From the NCBI RefSeq assembly GCF_001424945.1, contig NZ_LMCW01000012.1, positions 711,323 to 775,322 on the forward strand: 64,000 nucleotides of DNA. Reading direction: 5' to 3'. Below the pieces are notes generated by a model that was given only the letters and a program-made list of their open reading frames with translations, did no database searches and was not told the DNA's origin. Shown here piece after piece: positions 49,322 to 59,367 of the stretch; position 1 is the first letter of the stretch, and every line of letters starts with the position of its first letter. The position numbers were made by a program, and so were the translations under genes. Source of the DNA: Rhizobium sp. Root1203. Lineage in GTDB: Bacteria > Pseudomonadota > Alphaproteobacteria > Rhizobiales > Rhizobiaceae.

Positions 49322-52300
49322 ATGCGCATAGAACGCCGTTTTACGAAGGCAGATCAGGGCGCTTACGCGGCTATTGAATTCCGCAAGGCAACCAGCGAGA
49401 TCAAGAACCCAGACGGTTCGATCGTATTCCGCCTCGAGAACATCGACGTTCCTGCGCAGTTTTCGCAGGTCGCGGCCGACATCCTGGCGCAGAAGTATTT
49501 CCGCAAGGCAGGCGTTCCAGCCAGGCTCAAGAAGATCGAGGAAAACGACGTTCCTTCCTTCCTATGGCGTTCGGTTGCCGATGAAGCTGCACTGAAGGAG
49601 CTGCCGAAGGAGCAGCAGTACGGGTCGGAAACAGATGCCCGCCAGGTCTTCGACCGCCTTGCCGGCACATGGACCTACTGGGGCTGGAAGGGCGGCTATT
49701 TCTCCTCCGAGGAAGATGCGTCGGCTTTCCGCGACGAACTCGCCTACATGCTCGCAACGCAGCGCGTCGCTCCGAACTCACCGCAGTGGTTCAACACCGG
49801 CATGCACTGGGCCTACGGCATCGACGGCCCCGGCCAGGGCCATTTCTATGTCGACCCCTTCACCGGCAAGCTGACAAAGTCGAAGTCGGCCTACGAACAC
49901 CCGCAGCCGCACGCCTGCTTCATTCAGTCCGTCGAAGACGATCTCGTCAATGAAGGCGGCATCATGGACCTCTGGGTTCGCGAGGCACGCCTCTTCAAGT
50001 ACGGCTCGGGCACCGGCTCCAATTTCTCCTATCTTCGCGGCGAAGGCGAAAAGCTCTCGGGCGGCGGCCGTTCCTCCGGTCTGATGAGCTTCCTGAAGAT
50101 CGGCGACCGTGCAGCCGGCGCCATCAAGTCGGGCGGCACGACGCGCCGTGCCGCCAAGATGGTGGTCGTCGATATCGACCATCCCGACATCGAGGAATAC
50201 ATCAACTGGAAGGTGAAGGAAGAGCAGAAGGTCGCGGCTCTCGTCACCGGTTCGAAGGTCGTCGCAAAGCATCTGAAGGCGATCATGAAGGCCTGCGTCA
50301 ACTGCGAAGGCGGCGACGATGGCGATTGCTACGACCCGAACAAGAACCCTGCGCTGAAGCGCGAGATCCGCGCTGCCAAGAAGGACCAGGTTCCGGAAAA
50401 CTATATCGGCCGCGTCATCCAGTTCGCCCGCCAGGGCTACAAGGACCTCGAATTCAAGACTTACGACACCGACTGGGATTCGGAAGCCTACCTCACGGTA
50501 TCGGGTCAGAACTCCAACAACTCGGTCTCGATCAAGGACGACTTCCTGCGCGCTGTCGAAAATGACGGCGACTGGAACCTGACCGCCCGCAAGGACGGCA
50601 AGGTCATGAAGACCCTGAAGGCCCGCGACCTCTGGGAGTCCATCTCCTACGCCGCCTGGGCTTCCGCTGACCCGGGCCTGCACTTCAACACGACGATGAA
50701 CGACTGGCACACCAGCCCGGCAGAAGGCCCGATCCGCGCCTCCAACCCGTGCTCGGAATACATGTTCCTCGACGACACGGCCTGCAACCTTGCTTCGCTG
50801 AACCTCCTGCAGTTCAAGGACGCGGCGACGAAGCGCATCAACATCACCGACTACGAACACGCCGTTCGCCTGTGGACGGTCGTTCTCGAAGTGTCGGTGA
50901 TGATGGCGCAGTTCCCGTCGCGCCAGATTGCCGAACGCTCCTACGAATACCGGACGCTCGGCCTCGGCTATGCCAACATCGGCGGCCTCCTGATGTCTTC
51001 GGGCATTCCTTATGACAGCGACGAAGCCCGTGCGATTGCCGGTTCTCTGACGGCCATCATGACGGGTGTCGCCTATGCGACCTCGGCCGAAATGGCCTCC
51101 GAACTCGGCCCGTTCAAGAACTTCGCTCCGAACCGCGAGAGCATGCTGCGCGTCATGCGCAACCATCGCCGCGCGGCCTACGGCGAGACGACTGGCTACG
51201 AAGGCCTGTCGATCAATCCAGTCGCGCTGATCCACTCCGAAAACCCGGACCAGGATCTGGTTTCCCATGCCAAGGCTGCCTGGGACAAGGCAATTGAACT
51301 CGGCGAGAAGCACGGCTTCCGCAATGCCCAGGCAACCGTGATCGCGCCGACCGGCACGATCGGCCTTGTCATGGATTGCGATACGACCGGCATCGAACCC
51401 GACTTCGCTCTGGTGAAGTTCAAGAAGCTCGCCGGCGGCGGCTACTTCAAGATCATCAACCGCGCCGTTCCCGAAGCGCTTCGCACGCTCGGCTATTCGG
51501 AAAGCCAGATCGCCGAGATTGAAGCTTATGCTGTCGGCCACGGCAACCTGAACCAGGCACCGGCCGTCAATCCCGGGTCACTGAAGGCAAAGGGCTTTAC
51601 CGACGAGAAGATCGAGGCCGTCAACGGCGCGCTGAAACAGGCGTTCGACATCAAGTTCGTCTTCAACCAGTGGACGCTCGGCACCGACTTCCTGAAGAAC
51701 ACGCTCGGCGTCACCGACGAACAGCTCGGCGACATGAGCTTCAACCTGCTCGACCATCTCGGCTTCGCCAAGAAGGACATCGAGGCTGCAAACGTCCATG
51801 TTTGCGGCGCGATGACGCTGGAAGGCGCGCCGTTCCTGAGGCAGGAACATCTCGCGGTGTTCGATTGCGCCAACCCCTGCGGCAAGATCGGCAAGCGTTA
51901 CCTCTCGGTCGATAGCCACATCCGCATGATGGCGGCTGCCCAGCCGTTCATCTCGGGTGCTATTTCCAAGACCATCAACATGCCGAACGATGCGACGGTC
52001 GACGATTGCAAGAGCGCCTACATGCTCTCCTGGAAGCTCGGCCTGAAGGCAAACGCGCTCTACCGCGACGGCTCCAAGCTGTCGCAGCCTCTGAACGCCT
52101 CGCTGATCGAAGACGACAACGACGAGGATGCTTTGGACGATCTGCTGCAGCAGCCGGTCGCCGCCCAGGCCGTCACCATCACCGAGAAGATCATCGAGCG
52201 CGTGGTCGAGCGCGTCACCCGCGAACGCGAGAAGCTGCCGAACCGCCGTCAGGGTTACACCCAGAAGGCCGCCGTCGGCGGACACAAGGTGTATCTGCGC

Positions 52301-53146
52301 ACCGGCGAATTCGGCGACGGCCGCATTGGCGAGATCTTCATCGACATGCACAAGGAAGGTGCGGCGTTCCGTGCGATGATGAACAACTTCGCCATCGCCA
52401 TCTCCCTTGGCCTGCAGTACGGCGTACCGCTCGAAGAATACGTGGAGGCCTTCACTTTCACCAAGTTCGAACCCGCCGGCGTGGTCATCGGCAACGATGC
52501 GATCAAGAACGCCACGTCGATCCTCGACTACGTGTTCCGCGAGCTTGCCGTCTCCTATCTCGGCCGCCACGATCTCGCGCACGTGGATACGTCGGATTTC
52601 TCGAACACGGCGCTCGGCAAGGGCATCCAGGAAGGCAAGACCAATCTCGTCTCCACCGGCTGGACCCGCGGCTACAAGCCGACCCTGGTCTCTGGCAACG
52701 AGCGCCAGGCCTCGGGCGAGCCGAAGGGCTCCGCCACCGCAGCCCCTGCCCGCGCCTCCTCCGGCGGAACGGTCACGCCGTTTGCCGGAAACGCCGCCCG
52801 CAAGCTGGAGACAACAGTCGCCATCTCGACCTCCGAAATCGTCGCCTTCAAGCGCGACTACGAGGAACGCGCCAAGGAACTGGCGGAAGAGATCGCTGAA
52901 GAAGTAAGCGAAGAGATCGCAACCGAAACCCAGCAGCAGGCAACCGCCCTGTTCTCCGACAAGGCAGCCGCCGACGCCGCATCGGCCAAGACGGAAGCCA
53001 AGAAGCTCGAATCCGAACGCCGGGCGCGCTCGATCATGCAGGGCTACACCGGCAATATGTGCTCTGAGTGCCAGAACTTCACAATGGTGCGGAACGGCAC
53101 CTGCGAAAAGTGCGACACATGCGGCAGCACAAGTGGTTGCTCTTGA
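49322..53146 (+). CDS. nrdJ: Class II B12-dependent ribonucleotide reductase
   Basis: The 1274-aa protein is the alphaproteobacterial NrdJ: an N-terminal segment ([20 protein letters not shown]), catalytic barrel with [20 protein letters not shown] and [20 protein letters not shown], then a long variable Ala/Lys/Glu-rich linker (about 1120-1230) and a C-terminal redox zinc motif ([24 protein letters not shown]). It reduces ribonucleotides using adenosylcobalamin, so growth depends on B12 and not on oxygen. Full length for the family. The ATG follows AGAGGTTAAGGCAC. Confidence 0.97.
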   Translation: MRIERRFTKADQGAYAAIEFRKATSEIKNPDGSIVFRLENIDVPAQFSQVAADILAQKYFRKAGVPARLKKIEENDVPSFLWRSVADEAALKELPKEQQYGSETDARQVFDRLAGTWTYWGWKGGYFSSEEDASAFRDELAYMLATQRVAPNSPQWFNTGMHWAYGIDGPGQGHFYVDPFTGKLTKSKSAYEHPQPHACFIQSVEDDLVNEGGIMDLWVREARLFKYGSGTGSNFSYLRGEGEKLSGGGRSSGLMSFLKIGDRAAGAIKSGGTTRRAAKMVVVDIDHPDIEEYINWKVKEEQKVAALVTGSKVVAKHLKAIMKACVNCEGGDDGDCYDPNKNPALKREIRAAKKDQVPENYIGRVIQFARQGYKDLEFKTYDTDWDSEAYLTVSGQNSNNSVSIKDDFLRAVENDGDWNLTARKDGKVMKTLKARDLWESISYAAWASADPGLHFNTTMNDWHTSPAEGPIRASNPCSEYMFLDDTACNLASLNLLQFKDAATKRINITDYEHAVRLWTVVLEVSVMMAQFPSRQIAERSYEYRTLGLGYANIGGLLMSSGIPYDSDEARAIAGSLTAIMTGVAYATSAEMASELGPFKNFAPNRESMLRVMRNHRRAAYGETTGYEGLSINPVALIHSENPDQDLVSHAKAAWDKAIELGEKHGFRNAQATVIAPTGTIGLVMDCDTTGIEPDFALVKFKKLAGGGYFKIINRAVPEALRTLGYSESQIAEIEAYAVGHGNLNQAPAVNPGSLKAKGFTDEKIEAVNGALKQAFDIKFVFNQWTLGTDFLKNTLGVTDEQLGDMSFNLLDHLGFAKKDIEAANVHVCGAMTLEGAPFLRQEHLAVFDCANPCGKIGKRYLSVDSHIRMMAAAQPFISGAISKTINMPNDATVDDCKSAYMLSWKLGLKANALYRDGSKLSQPLNASLIEDDNDEDALDDLLQQPVAAQAVTITEKIIERVVERVTREREKLPNRRQGYTQKAAVGGHKVYLRTGEFGDGRIGEIFIDMHKEGAAFRAMMNNFAIAISLGLQYGVPLEEYVEAFTFTKFEPAGVVIGNDAIKNATSILDYVFRELAVSYLGRHDLAHVDTSDFSNTALGKGIQEGKTNLVSTGWTRGYKPTLVSGNERQASGEPKGSATAAPARASSGGTVTPFAGNAARKLETTVAISTSEIVAFKRDYEERAKELAEEIAEEVSEEIATETQQQATALFSDKAAADAASAKTEAKKLESERRARSIMQGYTGNMCSECQNFTMVRNGTCEKCDTCGSTSGCS

Positions 53147-53444
53147 GCAGTGGGACTGGGGGCGGCTGAATGGGCTACGAACAAAAGTCACTGGCACCGG
53201 GTTACGGAGCACTATTGATCTCTAACCGGTGTCACCGGCTCTACTATGACTGAAGCCAATGGTAGGCAGTCCAGCATTACTCGGCCGGTCCGCAGCGCAA
53301 CCCGGATCGGTCGGTAGCCAAGTCATCAGCGCACAAGGAACTCGTCCCAGGCAGGCCTGCCCTGCCCGGGACCATATTCGAAGCAAAAAGCAATCAGGGA
53401 TGGGGAAGCAGATTCAGATCAATAGACCATAGGAATTCAGCAAT
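53147..53444. other. Gap at the core/island junction
   Basis: 298 bp without a gene. Two short perfect palindromes are visible: CCGGTGTCACCGG near 53228 and GGCAGGCCTGCC near 53354. Neither is clearly a terminator. Confidence 0.4.
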
Positions 53445-54110
53445 ATGAGCCAAGTGCCCAAGTTCGGTTTTTCCGCCTTCTTAAAGTTGATCAATGCCAA
53501 TCCCAATCCGCAGAAGCGCCTTGTCCGTGACCGTTTCCGTCCGAGCACCGGGGGATATGATTTTCACAAAAGCCTTAGACAACGCGTCCAGCGGATCGCG
53601 TTCGAAAACCTCGCCTTCGAGGACGCCTTAGCATCGACAGCTGATATCGGAAAAAAAGCCGAGCGCGAATCGGCCATCAAAGGCCTTCGTCAATTTTCTC
53701 AATGGCGACAACAGAACCCCGGTTCCCTATCGGCCTGTGACGGTTTTCTGTTCAGCAGTCCCAAGGGGCTTTTCAAGGTCGAGTTTACACCGAACTTCCT
53801 CATCGAGTTGAACGGCCGTCGTACTGCAGTCCATTTGTGGAACACACGTCAAACGTTGAGCGCTGGCCTGGTGAATGCATCTCTCTGGATGGTCGCGAAT
53901 CGCCATCCGCTGAACGGCCGTCCAGATGATTTTGCTGTCCTGTCGTTGCAGGATGGCCGTCTGTTCAGATGGTCTGACGCGAACAAAGAGACTGCAGCAT
54001 ACGGCGAGAGATTGCTGGAGGTGCTTGATCTAGACTTCGCCAACGCCCGGCTTGAGTTTGGCCTGCCGGGAGTCGTCGAGGGAGACGCGCCGGAAATCCC
54101 GACCCTGTGA
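53445..54110 (+). CDS. Island hypothetical protein, 221 aa
   Basis: Not recognised. The basic N-terminus (PNPQKRLVRDRFRPSTGGYD) precedes a helical segment and a C-terminal alpha/beta region (KVEFTPNFLIELNGRRTAVH, HLWNTRQTLSAGLVNASLWM, LEVLDLDFANAR). No membrane segment. First gene of the island; its ATG follows weak Shine-Dalgarno AGGAATTC. It faces the FtsH-like operon. Confidence 0.65.
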   Translation: MSQVPKFGFSAFLKLINANPNPQKRLVRDRFRPSTGGYDFHKSLRQRVQRIAFENLAFEDALASTADIGKKAERESAIKGLRQFSQWRQQNPGSLSACDGFLFSSPKGLFKVEFTPNFLIELNGRRTAVHLWNTRQTLSAGLVNASLWMVANRHPLNGRPDDFAVLSLQDGRLFRWSDANKETAAYGERLLEVLDLDFANARLEFGLPGVVEGDAPEIPTL

Positions 54111-54219
54111 ACGTTTCCTGATAAGCAAACCTGAGGCGGCCAGCCCGTCCAGGGCCTCGTCCTTGCTACCCCGCCGTTTGACTGAAGCGCATGGCCGAGA
54201 ACTAGAGCGGCTCGACGAG

Positions 54220-54459
54220 CTAGGGTCGATGATGCTGTTCAGTGTCCGAAGCTGTTCCCCGACGCCAATGCTCTTTCAGAATCACCGCAATTCCTCGGAC
54301 GGTCTTATCACCGATATCTGCGAACGGAGCGCCCCAACCTGACAAATGCTCCTTCAGCCGAAGCTCCGCGCTCTCAAACGCGACGTCATTGCCTTTTCCA
54401 GTTGCCGTGTCCGAATTCGTGCAGGCGTCAGGCGGAGCGTCGGTGATTGGAAATCGCAT
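54220..54459 (-). CDS. Possible small gene after the FtsH-like gene, 79 aa
   Basis: A frame with CTGGAG eight bases before ATG 54459 encodes MRFPITDAPPDACTNSDTAT, a middle FESAELRLKEHLSGWGAPFA and VRGIAVILKEHWRRGTASD. The latter half looks like a real amphipathic domain. It starts 77 bp after the FtsH-like stop on the same strand, so it could be the last gene of that operon. No family. Confidence 0.45.
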   Translation of the reverse strand: MRFPITDAPPDACTNSDTATGKGNDVAFESAELRLKEHLSGWGAPFADIGDKTVRGIAVILKEHWRRGTASDTEQHHRP

Positions 54460-54536
54460 TTGAATCTCCAGAAGGCACTTACAAAATGCTCATGGCAACG
54501 CGACCAGCAGTCAAGGGGGACGCGTGGACACCGGCA

Positions 54537-56489
54537 TCATTGGATGCCAGCCGGTACGGCATCCGACGCCGCTTGCGCTGGTAGGAGCGCTGTAGATTTT
54601 GTCGCGCCATTGGAGGCGTTCACTTCGCTCCCCATCAGCTCCGCCAACCGATCCGGCGTCAACGACCCCACCTCGATCAATTCGTTCGCGATTTCATCAA
54701 GAAGCTGCCTTCCCTCTAACAGGATCGTCTTCGCCCGTTCGAACTCCTCCTGCATCGTGCGATGCACCCGTTCCGATAAATGGCGGTCGAACTGACGCAG
54801 CCGCTCAAGTTCCGCATCCTCGGCGGCAAGGCTGTGCCTGAGGGTGCCGCCCATTCCAAACCGCGACTCCAGCAACGTCGCGATCCTTGTCGCGGCGGCT
54901 AGGTCGGAGGACCCACCGTCCGCAAACGCCCCGAAAACAACTTCTTCGGCCGCGATCCCTGCCAGCATCACCGCGATCTGGTCGCAGTAAAACTGTCTGT
55001 CACGGCGCGCGATCAGTGGCATGTCGAAATACGCGGCACCGCCCTGAGAAGATGCGTTCTGTGCGGAGATCGCGTCGACGATGGTCGTACCGATGAAGAA
55101 ACCGTGCTTGAGACGAGTACCGACGAGCGTGTGTCCGCTTTCGTGCACCGCGATGAAGCGACGCATCTCCCCTTCAATTTTCACCGTCGGGGGAAGAGAG
55201 GCCCTCACATCTTCGAGGCAAACGGGCCGTCTTGCTTGCCGTGCAATACGACGTGCTTCGCGCGCAGCCTTCGCAAGATCGGCACCGGACATATCGTGTG
55301 TCGCAACCTTCAACACTTCGAGGTCGTCAGCTGCTAGATCGCTTTTAAGGTGCGCGGCCAGAATGGCGATCCGGTCCGCCGCATTTGGCATCCCGATCTC
55401 GATCAATTGGTCGAGCCTTCCAGACCTCAGGATAGCGTGGTCGATGTTTTCAAGATTGTTGGTCGCTCCGATAATGACAACGCCTTCTCGCCCCTCGATG
55501 CCATCGATTTGTTCAAGGAGCGCATTAACTACCTGCGTGCTGTAGTCTTTATTGTCCGGCGCGAACTTCGATCTGTCGCCGAATGAATCGATCTCATCGA
55601 TGAACAGGATGGAGGGTGCGGCCATCTTGGCCTTCGCGAAGGTAGTCCTCATCGCTTTCAGTGTATCGCCCAAGTGGCCAGCGGCCTGCCATTGGCCGAG
55701 CGATCCGGCAACCAGTTCGACCCCGCACTCCGCTGCTAGCGCCTTGGCAAAGACCGTCTTTCCAACGCCTGGTGGCCCGTTCAGAACCAGCCCCTTATCG
55801 ACGTCGTCCCAAGGAATGGTTCCGATAGACCAGGCGTAAAGATCGCGGGCGAGTTGCAGGCCCCACTCCTTCGCTCTTCCATATCCGTGCATGCCTGCCA
55901 ACGACCCCGAAGCCGGTACCGGCTTGGGTTTGCCAGCTGGTTCTTCTTCACGGTGCAGGGACGCCATCCGCCGAAGGATATCATCTAGACTCCTCTCACT
56001 CCGCAGCGCGATCCACATGTGCTCTTTTGGATATTTCAGCAGCTGCAAAGCCTGTTCTTCAGTCATTCGCATCTTGAGGACGACTCGTGCCGCGATACGC
56101 AGCTCTCTCGCGCAGATGGGTGCGAGGTCCAGGATGCTATCGACCGCAACTTTAATCCCGGCGGGGATCACGGCATTGAACGCCGCTACCATGATCGAAC
56201 GGTTCTTGCTCCCGCATTCGACCTCGAATTCGGTCAAGATTTTCGCTTCCTTCATGGTGTCATCAAGGATCATATAGCCAGAGTCGGCTTCGCGAATCTC
56301 ATCGTTCGGACAGAGCAAATGGAAGGCTGCAGTGCTGTATTCGCCCGGCGTCGTTCCCTGCGGGGCACGGAGCAAGATGTGACCTGCCCCTCCCGATGCA
56401 AATCGGACATTCCCGCGAACTGCCCGTTGCATGGTCACATATAACGCGTAGTCTTTCGCACGCTTCAGCGGCGTCCGCTTCTTAAACAT
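54537..56489 (-). CDS. Soluble FtsH-like AAA+ zinc metalloprotease
   Basis: The 650-aa protein has an uncharacterised N-terminal region (1-195), an AAA+ domain with Walker A GPPGVGKT (238-245), Walker B ILFIDEID (294-301), GATNN sensor and the RSGRLD arginine region (355-360), and an M41 peptidase domain with HESGH (449-453) and Asp529 as likely third zinc ligand. Both activities look intact. Unlike FtsH there are no N-terminal membrane helices, so it is cytosolic, and the N-terminal part is different. It is the last of three leftward genes, 22 bp after the TnsA-like gene. Confidence 0.88.
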   Translation of the reverse strand: MFKKRTPLKRAKDYALYVTMQRAVRGNVRFASGGAGHILLRAPQGTTPGEYSTAAFHLLCPNDEIREADSGYMILDDTMKEAKILTEFEVECGSKNRSIMVAAFNAVIPAGIKVAVDSILDLAPICARELRIAARVVLKMRMTEEQALQLLKYPKEHMWIALRSERSLDDILRRMASLHREEEPAGKPKPVPASGSLAGMHGYGRAKEWGLQLARDLYAWSIGTIPWDDVDKGLVLNGPPGVGKTVFAKALAAECGVELVAGSLGQWQAAGHLGDTLKAMRTTFAKAKMAAPSILFIDEIDSFGDRSKFAPDNKDYSTQVVNALLEQIDGIEGREGVVIIGATNNLENIDHAILRSGRLDQLIEIGMPNAADRIAILAAHLKSDLAADDLEVLKVATHDMSGADLAKAAREARRIARQARRPVCLEDVRASLPPTVKIEGEMRRFIAVHESGHTLVGTRLKHGFFIGTTIVDAISAQNASSQGGAAYFDMPLIARRDRQFYCDQIAVMLAGIAAEEVVFGAFADGGSSDLAAATRIATLLESRFGMGGTLRHSLAAEDAELERLRQFDRHLSERVHRTMQEEFERAKTILLEGRQLLDEIANELIEVGSLTPDRLAELMGSEVNASNGATKSTALLPAQAASDAVPAGIQ

Positions 56490-56511
56490 CGGTTTTCCTT
56501 GAGCTTTGGTT

Positions 56512-57108
56512 TCAGTAGCGCGAGCAGCGAATGACGCTGTCGGGGCCGATCAATTCTTCGTCCATATCGATTGTGATCAGACGCTGCAGGATCATGGAGA
56601 ATATGATGGGAATGGCCTTGGTACCGGATGCCATGGTGATGGCCTCGGACAGGCGGAGTGATCCAGCTTCTTTGAGGGCCGAAAGCAGGATTACGCGATC
56701 AACGAGGCTGGTTTCGACGCGGGCGTATCGGATCAGGTCTTTGGCGTTTCGTAGTCTGACCGGTGGAAGATCATCCTCCGACCAAGCCTGATAACGAAAG
56801 CCCTCCAGCTCGGCGACACGCGGGACCCAAGACGGGACTGGCCGCTGCCCAAGGATGTCGACCACGTAGCTGTCGCCATCGTCTCGATTGACGAGAAAGT
56901 CGGGCAGATGGAGATCGGTGCCGTCGCTAAAAGACCTGGACTGGCACGACCAGCTTTCTACGGTCTCATCAACGTCCAGAAGGCATGCTGCGTCACGCGC
57001 AACCTGACTCCGGAACCTGGGCGCGCCGATGCAATAAACTGTGTGAAGGGGATGGAAAATTTGTGACTGCGAGGACGCTTCCGCGTGACGCGACTGACCG
57101 ATGTTCAT
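56512..57108 (-). CDS. TnsA-like nuclease-fold/winged-helix protein
   Basis: From ATG 57108 (a GTG lies three codons upstream) the protein is 198 aa. Residues 17-90 resemble the TnsA-type PD-(D/E)XK fold: FHPLHTVYCIGAPRFRSQVA, ACLLDVDETVESWSCQS, then LPDFLVNRDDGDSYVVDILG. The PD (69-70) and second acid (Asp84) are present, but the catalytic Lys two residues later is Leu, so cutting activity may be lost. The C-terminus (VILLSALKEAGSLRLSEAIT, MILQRLITIDMDEELIG) looks like a winged helix. It sits between the zinc-ligand/PD-like gene and the FtsH-like gene. Confidence 0.6.
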   Translation of the reverse strand: MNIGQSRHAEASSQSQIFHPLHTVYCIGAPRFRSQVARDAACLLDVDETVESWSCQSRSFSDGTDLHLPDFLVNRDDGDSYVVDILGQRPVPSWVPRVAELEGFRYQAWSEDDLPPVRLRNAKDLIRYARVETSLVDRVILLSALKEAGSLRLSEAITMASGTKAIPIIFSMILQRLITIDMDEELIGPDSVIRCSRY

Positions 57109-57234
57109 GACACCCACTCATCGAATACGAGTTGACCCAGCCTCGACGGAGGCAGTGGTTCAGGCCGTTATTCGTATGAGTTGAGCGATCTTTTCCATGG
57201 ATGGAACATACGCAGAACAGGTTTCGAGAGTCAA

Positions 57235-57259
57235 CAGGACCGAAAAAAATTCGGTCCTG
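57235..57259. repeat. Perfect hairpin between two operon genes
   Basis: CAGGACCGAA-AAAAA-TTCGGTCCTG is a 10-bp perfect stem in the 199-bp gap between the 437-aa and TnsA-like genes. It could attenuate transcription or be a protein-binding site; there is no T-run after it. Confidence 0.55.
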
Positions 57260-57305
57260 CCTATGCCGTTCAAGCCGAGCCCGAGTGTAAGCCCGGCGCG
57301 GAGCG

Positions 57306-58619
57306 TCAAAACTGATCGGTTCCGTTGTTGATAGAAATGATGTCGTCCCTGAGAGATTTATAAAACTCCCGCTTTGCCTCGTCCTCGCTCCCAAATTGAG
57401 ATGGGTCATGGTGGATCAGCCTCGCGAGCTTATCTGATCTGCGCAGGTCAATGGCGGTGAAGTAGTCTTTGAGCCTTAGCTTTCTGTTCCGATACCGAGT
57501 GTCAGTGTATCCCATTGTTTCGATGACAACGGTCCTCGACAACGGCCTCGACAAGACCTCGATGAGGAAATCCGGGATACAAGCGGGCTGCGTTTCGCCT
57601 TCCATGTTAACGTTCATATCAAACAACGGTTTGGTCAGGCGAATTTGGATGTCCCGGTTGGAGAGGCCGAATCTGCATCTCTGTATGGCGTCAATGGTCT
57701 CCCGCTCCAGTATGCTGTCTGTTAATGCCCACTTTGCCCAGTTCATGCATGGATGTGCATAGGCACGTAGCACTGCAGGATAAGATGACTTGGCGTCGGG
57801 TTTCCCTATCAGGCAGATCGCCAGGTAAGGATGTCGGTTGGCTGCCTCTCTTTCTCCGAATACGGCAATTCGCCCCAGGACGGGTACCGGAGAAATCTGG
57901 TCATTATTAAAGAAGATTTCTCTGTCTCTAATATCGTGAAAATTGCAAAGAAGAATGCCGTGAGGCCTTGAAGCCCCCCAATCATCCGCGTTCTCTGCTG
58001 CAATCCTGCTTTTAAGGGCGGGCAGCTCGCTCAAGCCAACGGCGATCCAATCGTTCAGAAAACGGCCGTCAGCGATCTCGATTTGCGTTGCAGCTGCTTT
58101 AATTCTTCCGGTCATAGCGTTGAATCGTTCCAGAGTTGGAAAATGATCCTCGGGATTGATCTCTTGGACCCTCGCCTCCGTCAGTAGTTCACAAAGCATT
58201 CTTGCCAGGCCCGGACGTGGCGTCGACCTGTTGATCCGCTCCACCGGCGTATTGGGTTTGCGCACCTGCGTCTCTTCGCTAGGACCTCTCGCCAGCCTGA
58301 ACTTCAATATGCCGTTCGCCCGAGGCCGCCGCTTATACGATGCGCGCACCCGCGTTGCCGAAACAGGGTCCTGGTTGAATTCGCAGACGTCCGAATGTGG
58401 TACCAAAGGAGGCTGAGGCGGATCAGGGTCGCGACGAAATCCGGCGTTCGTAACCGGTATCAATCTGGGCTTGATCCGTTCTGTCGGTTGACAGTCACAA
58501 CCTACCCACATCGAATTTGCGCTGTAACTGTTTATCAATGCTAAAGCCACGGGCCGCAATTCCGGTCCAGCGAAGAAACCGAGGCCCTCGCGGAATATCT
58601 CCTCATCCTTATCGGACAT
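57306..58619 (-). CDS. Zinc-ligand protein with PD-(D/E)XK-like end (DUF1173-like)
   Basis: From ATG 58619 (MSDKDEEIFREGLGFFAGPE) the protein is 437 aa. An N-terminal Cys/His cluster (C41-x-C43 in WVGCDCQPTE; H75 and C79 in VPHSDVCEF) suggests zinc. The C-terminus has CIPDFLIEVLSRPLSRTVV followed by IETMGYTDTRY: PD at 349-350 and Glu367 in nuclease-like spacing, with basic RNRKLRLK after it. This arrangement recalls DUF1173 proteins of rhizobial plasmids; that is from memory. The frame is open to 58694. It leads the three-gene leftward set. Confidence 0.6.
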   Translation of the reverse strand: MSDKDEEIFREGLGFFAGPELRPVALALINSYSANSMWVGCDCQPTERIKPRLIPVTNAGFRRDPDPPQPPLVPHSDVCEFNQDPVSATRVRASYKRRPRANGILKFRLARGPSEETQVRKPNTPVERINRSTPRPGLARMLCELLTEARVQEINPEDHFPTLERFNAMTGRIKAAATQIEIADGRFLNDWIAVGLSELPALKSRIAAENADDWGASRPHGILLCNFHDIRDREIFFNNDQISPVPVLGRIAVFGEREAANRHPYLAICLIGKPDAKSSYPAVLRAYAHPCMNWAKWALTDSILERETIDAIQRCRFGLSNRDIQIRLTKPLFDMNVNMEGETQPACIPDFLIEVLSRPLSRTVVIETMGYTDTRYRNRKLRLKDYFTAIDLRRSDKLARLIHHDPSQFGSEDEAKREFYKSLRDDIISINNGTDQF

Positions 58620-58707
58620 GTCCACATGCCTTGTTACCGGACGCCGGTGTATGACAGTCAAAACCAATGATGTTGTCCCTTGCAATGAAATCAAAAATCC
58701 TGATGCG

Positions 58708-59091
58708 ATGAATAGTCAGGCACTCATTGCTATGTCCCTTAAGCGTTCGATTGAATTTGATGAAAGCGGCTTTTACGTATTTGACCTCCCTGGCGATGGA
58801 GAATGGGAGGTCTCGATTGATTTTTTCTACAGGCCCATCGATTTTCGATTCCCAGAACTTCTCATAACTGCGAAGTGGCCTGGAGGACCTGCTCTTGGAT
58901 TGCCTGACGTTAGAACAGCCGCCGATTTACGGGAGCGACTTGTTTCGCTCCGAGATGGCGCATCCAGAGAGGTCATCACGATCCCTGAGTTGCCTTCGAT
59001 TTTCGCAGGTAACTTATTGGATGACCTTATCGCGGTTCAGCTGGCAAAATGGCAAGAGGCAGAAAGTGTTCGCATCTCGCTATGTGCCTAG
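58708..59091 (+). CDS. Island hypothetical protein, 127 aa
   Basis: Not recognised. Start chosen at ATG 58708 (MNSQALIAMSLKRSIEFDES); the frame opens at 58618 but runs antiparallel over the divergent gene's start. Beta-rich middle (GFYVFDLPGDGEWEVSIDFF) and a helical end. Divergent from the 437-aa gene, so both may be controlled from the same 90-bp gap. It could be an antitoxin- or immunity-type partner, but there is no evidence for that. Confidence 0.55.
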   Translation: MNSQALIAMSLKRSIEFDESGFYVFDLPGDGEWEVSIDFFYRPIDFRFPELLITAKWPGGPALGLPDVRTAADLRERLVSLRDGASREVITIPELPSIFAGNLLDDLIAVQLAKWQEAESVRISLCA

Positions 59092-59367
59092 GTGAAGCTG
59101 GGTGCCCGCTTGCGAGCGCTTTAAGGTGTCGTGTTTCAGCGCGTAGCACCCGAGTTGTAGGCTGCAAGAAAGCGCCATTCCAGTCCGTGCCAGCCCATGC
59201 CATCGAGATGCTGATGAAGAGCCGCTCGTCGGGCGTTTCGGCTGAGTGGGCTCTTATCGACCAGTAATCGAAGGAAGCGGTGACGTGTAAGCGGTGTTCC
59301 ACTGCCACGTCGTGGTCGCCGCTCTGATTTGCGATCTCCCATCCCATGGTCTTTCAGTGAAATGAGT
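59092..59367. other. Gap with no convincing gene
   Basis: 276 bp. Frames exist on both strands (for example 59027-59347, minus) but none has a good ribosome site or domain-like sequence. No repeats noticed. Confidence 0.4.

Noticed and set aside
53216..53365. Palindromes after nrdJ as terminator or attachment site
   Set aside because: They are short, lack a T-run and no duplicate copy was found in the window.
56512..58619. Tn7-like transposon
   Set aside because: A TnsA-like gene suggested it, but there is no TnsB transposase, TnsC is not evident (the AAA protein is a metalloprotease) and no terminal repeats were seen.
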